A DNA stretch of 64,000 nucleotides from Stieleria neptunia. GTDB lineage: Bacteria; Planctomycetota; Planctomycetia; Pirellulales; Pirellulaceae. The stretch spans positions 2,170,001 to 2,234,000 of the forward strand of contig NZ_CP037423.1 of NCBI RefSeq assembly GCF_007754155.1, in the 5' to 3' direction. Within the stretch, counting starts at the first letter, position 1. The number at the start of each line of letters is the position of its first letter. This document shows positions 61,491-64,000 of the stretch, in pieces. The translations under genes and the position numbers were made by a program. Below the pieces are notes generated by a model. It saw nothing but the letters and a program-made list of their open reading frames with translations, was not told the DNA's origin and did not search any database.

Positions 61491-63467
61491 ATGCCCCAGC
61501 CGCCCGAACCCAAACCGCCCGAACCCAAACCAGGCGTCCCCAAACCAGCCGATCGCCGAGACGACGATGGCGGTTCATCATTCCGCGGCCACGGTTCCTT
61601 TTCGCCGCTGTTCTGGTGGATCGCGTTCATGGCCGTGATGTTGATTGCACTGCAATGGCGCACGGCGGAGTCGGAACGGCAGGAAGTCGCCTCATGGACC
61701 GACTTTAAACAACTGCTGGTCGACCAGGCAATCGAACCGGACAGCGTCACGATCCGGCATGACCGGGTGGAGGCCGTTCTGAAACCCGAGGTGGTGCCGG
61801 ACGAATCCCTGTCGATCGCCAAAGAGGCCGACCAACCGGCGCCGCTGTTCGTGGCCATCGATAGCGAGAACCGACAATGGTTCATCGAACAGATCGACGC
61901 GTTACAGGTGGCCTACCGGCTCGATACGTCGGTCAGCCGCTGGTCGACGATGCTGCTCAGTTGGCTGCCGATGATCGTGTTGATCGCGTTTTTCTGGTTT
62001 CTACTGTATCGAACCCGTCAGACGTTCGGCGAAGGCGCCGGCGGAATGCTGGGCGGTTTTGGCAGATCCCAGCACCACATGGCGTCCAAGGATACCGTCA
62101 GCGTCACGCTCGACGACGTCGCCGGGATTGATGAAGCCAAAGCGGAGATCGGGGAAATCATCGAGTTCCTGCAAAACCCGGGCAGGTTTAAAAAGATCGG
62201 CGCCCGCATCCCACGTGGCGTCTTGTTGCTCGGTCCGCCCGGATGCGGCAAGACGTTATTGGCTCGCGCGATCGCCGGCCAGGCCGACGTCCCTTTCTTC
62301 TCGATCTCGGGGTCCGATTTCATGGAGATGTTCGTCGGTGTGGGGGCGCGTCGTGTTCGCGACTTGTTCGAACAAGCCAAGCACAGCGAGCCGTGCATCA
62401 TCTTTCTCGACGAAATCGATTCGATCGGCCGCAAACGTGGGCTGGAACTGATCGCCGGTGGCGGCCATGGCGAACGCGAACAAACCCTCAACGCCATCCT
62501 CTCGGAAATGGACGGCTTTGAACCGCACGACCAGGTCATCGTGATCGCCGCCACCAACCGCCCCGATGTGCTGGATCCGGCGCTGGTGCGGCCCGGACGA
62601 TTCGACCGCCAAGTCGACGTGCCGCTTCCCGATACCAAGGGCCGCGAAAACATCCTGCGAATTCACACCAAACAAGTCAAGCTGGCCGACGATGTCGACT
62701 TGCAAGAATTGGCCCGCGCGACGCCGATGTTCTCCGGTGCCGACTTGAAGGCGATGGTCAATGAAGCGGCGATCATCGCCACGATGGCCGACAAGTCCGC
62801 CGTGACGATGGAAGACATGCGTCGCGGTCGGGACAAACTGAAATTCGGCCGCGCCCAAACCAGCCGAACAATCGATGCGCAGCAACGAACGATCAGCGCC
62901 TACCACGAAGCCGGACATGCGTTGTTGGAATCATTGTTGCCAGACGCCGATCCCGTCGAAAAAGTCACCATCGTCCCCCGCGGACGCGCACTCGGCGCCA
63001 CATTCGCGCTGCCCGAGAGAGAACGCTATACCTACGGGCGAAAGTACTTGTTGGCGACGATGCGGGTGCTGTGCGGAGGGCGCATTGCCGAGCTCCGCAA
63101 AACCGACGACGCGTTTTCGGGTGCCGAAGACGACATCAAGAAACTCACCGAACTCGCCGATCGAATGGTGCGGATGTGGGGGATGTCCGAAGACATCGGA
63201 TTTGTTCGCGTGGCCACCGATGCCGAGGAAGAACGCCTGTTGATCGACCGAGGCTATAGTGAACAGACGGCAAAGCAAATCGACGACGCGATTCAGACCT
63301 TGGTCAACGAAGCGTACCGCGATGCCGATCAGATGATTGAGCAGCACTGGACGACCGTCGAAGCGATCGCCCAGGCGCTGCTCGATCGCGAGACCCTGAC
63401 CGCCGACGAACTCAACCAACTGATGCAACTGCACTCGCAAACCGGGCGCGGTCGGATACCCGTTTGA
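61491..63467 (+). CDS. ftsH: FtsH-type membrane AAA+ zinc protease
   Basis: A 658-residue ATP-dependent protease. The N-terminus is Pro/Lys-rich ([11 protein letters not shown]), followed by a helix ([17 protein letters not shown]), a periplasmic domain and a second helix ([16 protein letters not shown]). The AAA module has Walker A GPPGCGKT, pore loop [12 protein letters not shown], Walker [10 protein letters not shown] and arginine-finger RPGRFDRQV. The M41 site is HEAGHALLE with the third ligand in [12 protein letters not shown]. It degrades membrane and unstable cytoplasmic proteins. ATG at 61491 starts just before the proline-rich stretch. Planctomycetes usually carry several ftsH copies, and this one has an unusually Pro-rich start. 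Confidence 0.93.
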   Translation: MPQPPEPKPPEPKPGVPKPADRRDDDGGSSFRGHGSFSPLFWWIAFMAVMLIALQWRTAESERQEVASWTDFKQLLVDQAIEPDSVTIRHDRVEAVLKPEVVPDESLSIAKEADQPAPLFVAIDSENRQWFIEQIDALQVAYRLDTSVSRWSTMLLSWLPMIVLIAFFWFLLYRTRQTFGEGAGGMLGGFGRSQHHMASKDTVSVTLDDVAGIDEAKAEIGEIIEFLQNPGRFKKIGARIPRGVLLLGPPGCGKTLLARAIAGQADVPFFSISGSDFMEMFVGVGARRVRDLFEQAKHSEPCIIFLDEIDSIGRKRGLELIAGGGHGEREQTLNAILSEMDGFEPHDQVIVIAATNRPDVLDPALVRPGRFDRQVDVPLPDTKGRENILRIHTKQVKLADDVDLQELARATPMFSGADLKAMVNEAAIIATMADKSAVTMEDMRRGRDKLKFGRAQTSRTIDAQQRTISAYHEAGHALLESLLPDADPVEKVTIVPRGRALGATFALPERERYTYGRKYLLATMRVLCGGRIAELRKTDDAFSGAEDDIKKLTELADRMVRMWGMSEDIGFVRVATDAEEERLLIDRGYSEQTAKQIDDAIQTLVNEAYRDADQMIEQHWTTVEAIAQALLDRETLTADELNQLMQLHSQTGRGRIPV

Positions 63468-63666
63468 AATCGGCGAAGCCCCCGGCCAGGGTGATTGCCC
63501 CTACCGGCCGATGTCGGTGGCAGGAGTGATCTCGACATCGCCCGATCTCTTCGGATGATCAGTCGTCTGGCGCAAGCCCACGGACCCCACCCCAGGAAAA
63601 TGGGCACACCCTGCATGGCGTGCGGGCGATCAACGATGCTAAACTCGGGGGGAACACGTGGAATCG

Positions 63667-64000
63667 ATGACGACAAAAATGCCGCCGCAGGAAATCCTTC
63701 TCGTTCCGGGACTCTTTGAGCCGCGGTTTGCATTGTGGCCGTTGCAGCGGTCGTTGCAGCCGCACTGCGACCGATTCGAGTACTGGCGAGATCGCCTTGC
63801 CTTTCGCGAACTGAACGAAAGCGTCAACCGAATGACCCGTCGGATCGCTGGCGACGCGGAACGCGACGGGGCGATCGGGATCGTCACACACAGCTTCGGC
63901 GACTGGGTCGCCCGCGCCGCGATCGCCAATCAATCCGATCACCGCGTCCGCACGCTGGTTTCGCTCGCTCCGGTCATGAAAGCCGGCTTCCTGGCCCGCG
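63667..64000 (+). CDS. Alpha/beta hydrolase, 5' part (cut by window end)
   Basis: The frame stays open to the window edge. The first 111 residues show an alpha/beta hydrolase start (EILLVPGLFEPRFALWPLQRSL) and the nucleophile elbow THSFGDWVARAA with the Ser in HSFG. No signal peptide is visible. ATG at 63667 is the first plausible start, although an ATG four codons later is possible. It is 199 bases downstream of ftsH. The substrate cannot be predicted from this part. Confidence 0.75.
   Translation, partial: MTTKMPPQEILLVPGLFEPRFALWPLQRSLQPHCDRFEYWRDRLAFRELNESVNRMTRRIAGDAERDGAIGIVTHSFGDWVARAAIANQSDHRVRTLVSLAPVMKAGFLAR

Overview
The window looks like chromosomal DNA of a planctomycete of the Pirellulales type (Rhodopirellula/Rubripirellula/Stieleria-like). 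This rests on several things seen in the sequence: high GC with strong GC3 in real genes, a DUF1559 prepilin-like protein (35980-37092), a TIGR03067-type protein, an LEPR-type N-terminal motif, a cytochrome c plus sugar-dehydrogenase fusion, many exported beta-propeller and LRR proteins, loosely packed genes, and several families of dispersed intergenic palindromes. No rRNA, tRNA, CRISPR array, intact insertion sequence or prophage was recognised. Genus-level placement is inference.

Layout. 1-5.6 kb: tail of an unknown gene, then an efflux adaptor, an RND permease and two YeeE/YedE half-transporters in one operon. 5.8-20.6 kb: mostly single genes, namely a small hypothetical protein, pyruvate kinase, an exported LRR protein, a Pro-rich planctomycete protein, a cytochrome c/GSDH fusion, an FHA-GAF-cyclase, a Kef-type antiporter, a beta-helix protein and a nitronate monooxygenase-like enzyme. 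20.9-24.0 kb: a BlaI-M56 peptidase regulatory pair with a clear operator palindrome. 24.3-33.1 kb: exported enzymes and hypothetical proteins, a cytoplasmic HExxHxxGxxH protease-like protein, a heparinase-like gene remnant and an alpha-toroid protein. 33.1-37.1 kb (minus strand): a five-gene set (DUF1559, PepSY-TM, DUF2271, DUF4198, membrane-anchored flavodoxin) with a Fur-box-like site upstream, which suggests an iron-related role. 37.6-40.8 kb: an ABC ATPase and an FtsX permease lie head to head and both lack their 5' ends. 41.3-45.8 kb (minus strand): two dehydrogenases, MgtC and a run of very small membrane or lipoprotein genes, divergent from a double-domain universal stress protein.

The most striking region is 47.5-59.5 kb, nine same-direction genes that overlap or nearly touch. 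They encode three BamB/PQQ-like beta-propellers, an NHL-like propeller, a small Cys-rich Tat-like protein, a Tat-exported multi-[4Fe-4S] ferredoxin, a NapH/NosR-type membrane polyferredoxin, a NuoE-NuoF-ferredoxin fusion, and a [2Fe-2S]/GltD-like flavoprotein that appears to lack the usual NAD(P)H subdomain. No hydrogenase, formate dehydrogenase or quinone-pumping subunit accompanies them. I infer a route that links the cytoplasmic NAD(H) pool through a flavin/Fe-S complex to a membrane polyferredoxin and exported ferredoxin or propeller partners. The substrate and direction of electron flow are unknown.

The right end carries a MerC-like membrane protein, a small hypothetical protein, a second-type FtsH protease, and the start of an alpha/beta hydrolase cut by the window edge. 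At least six repeat families (positions given in the features) sit between genes. Several have moved into gene ends and supply the last codons or the stop.
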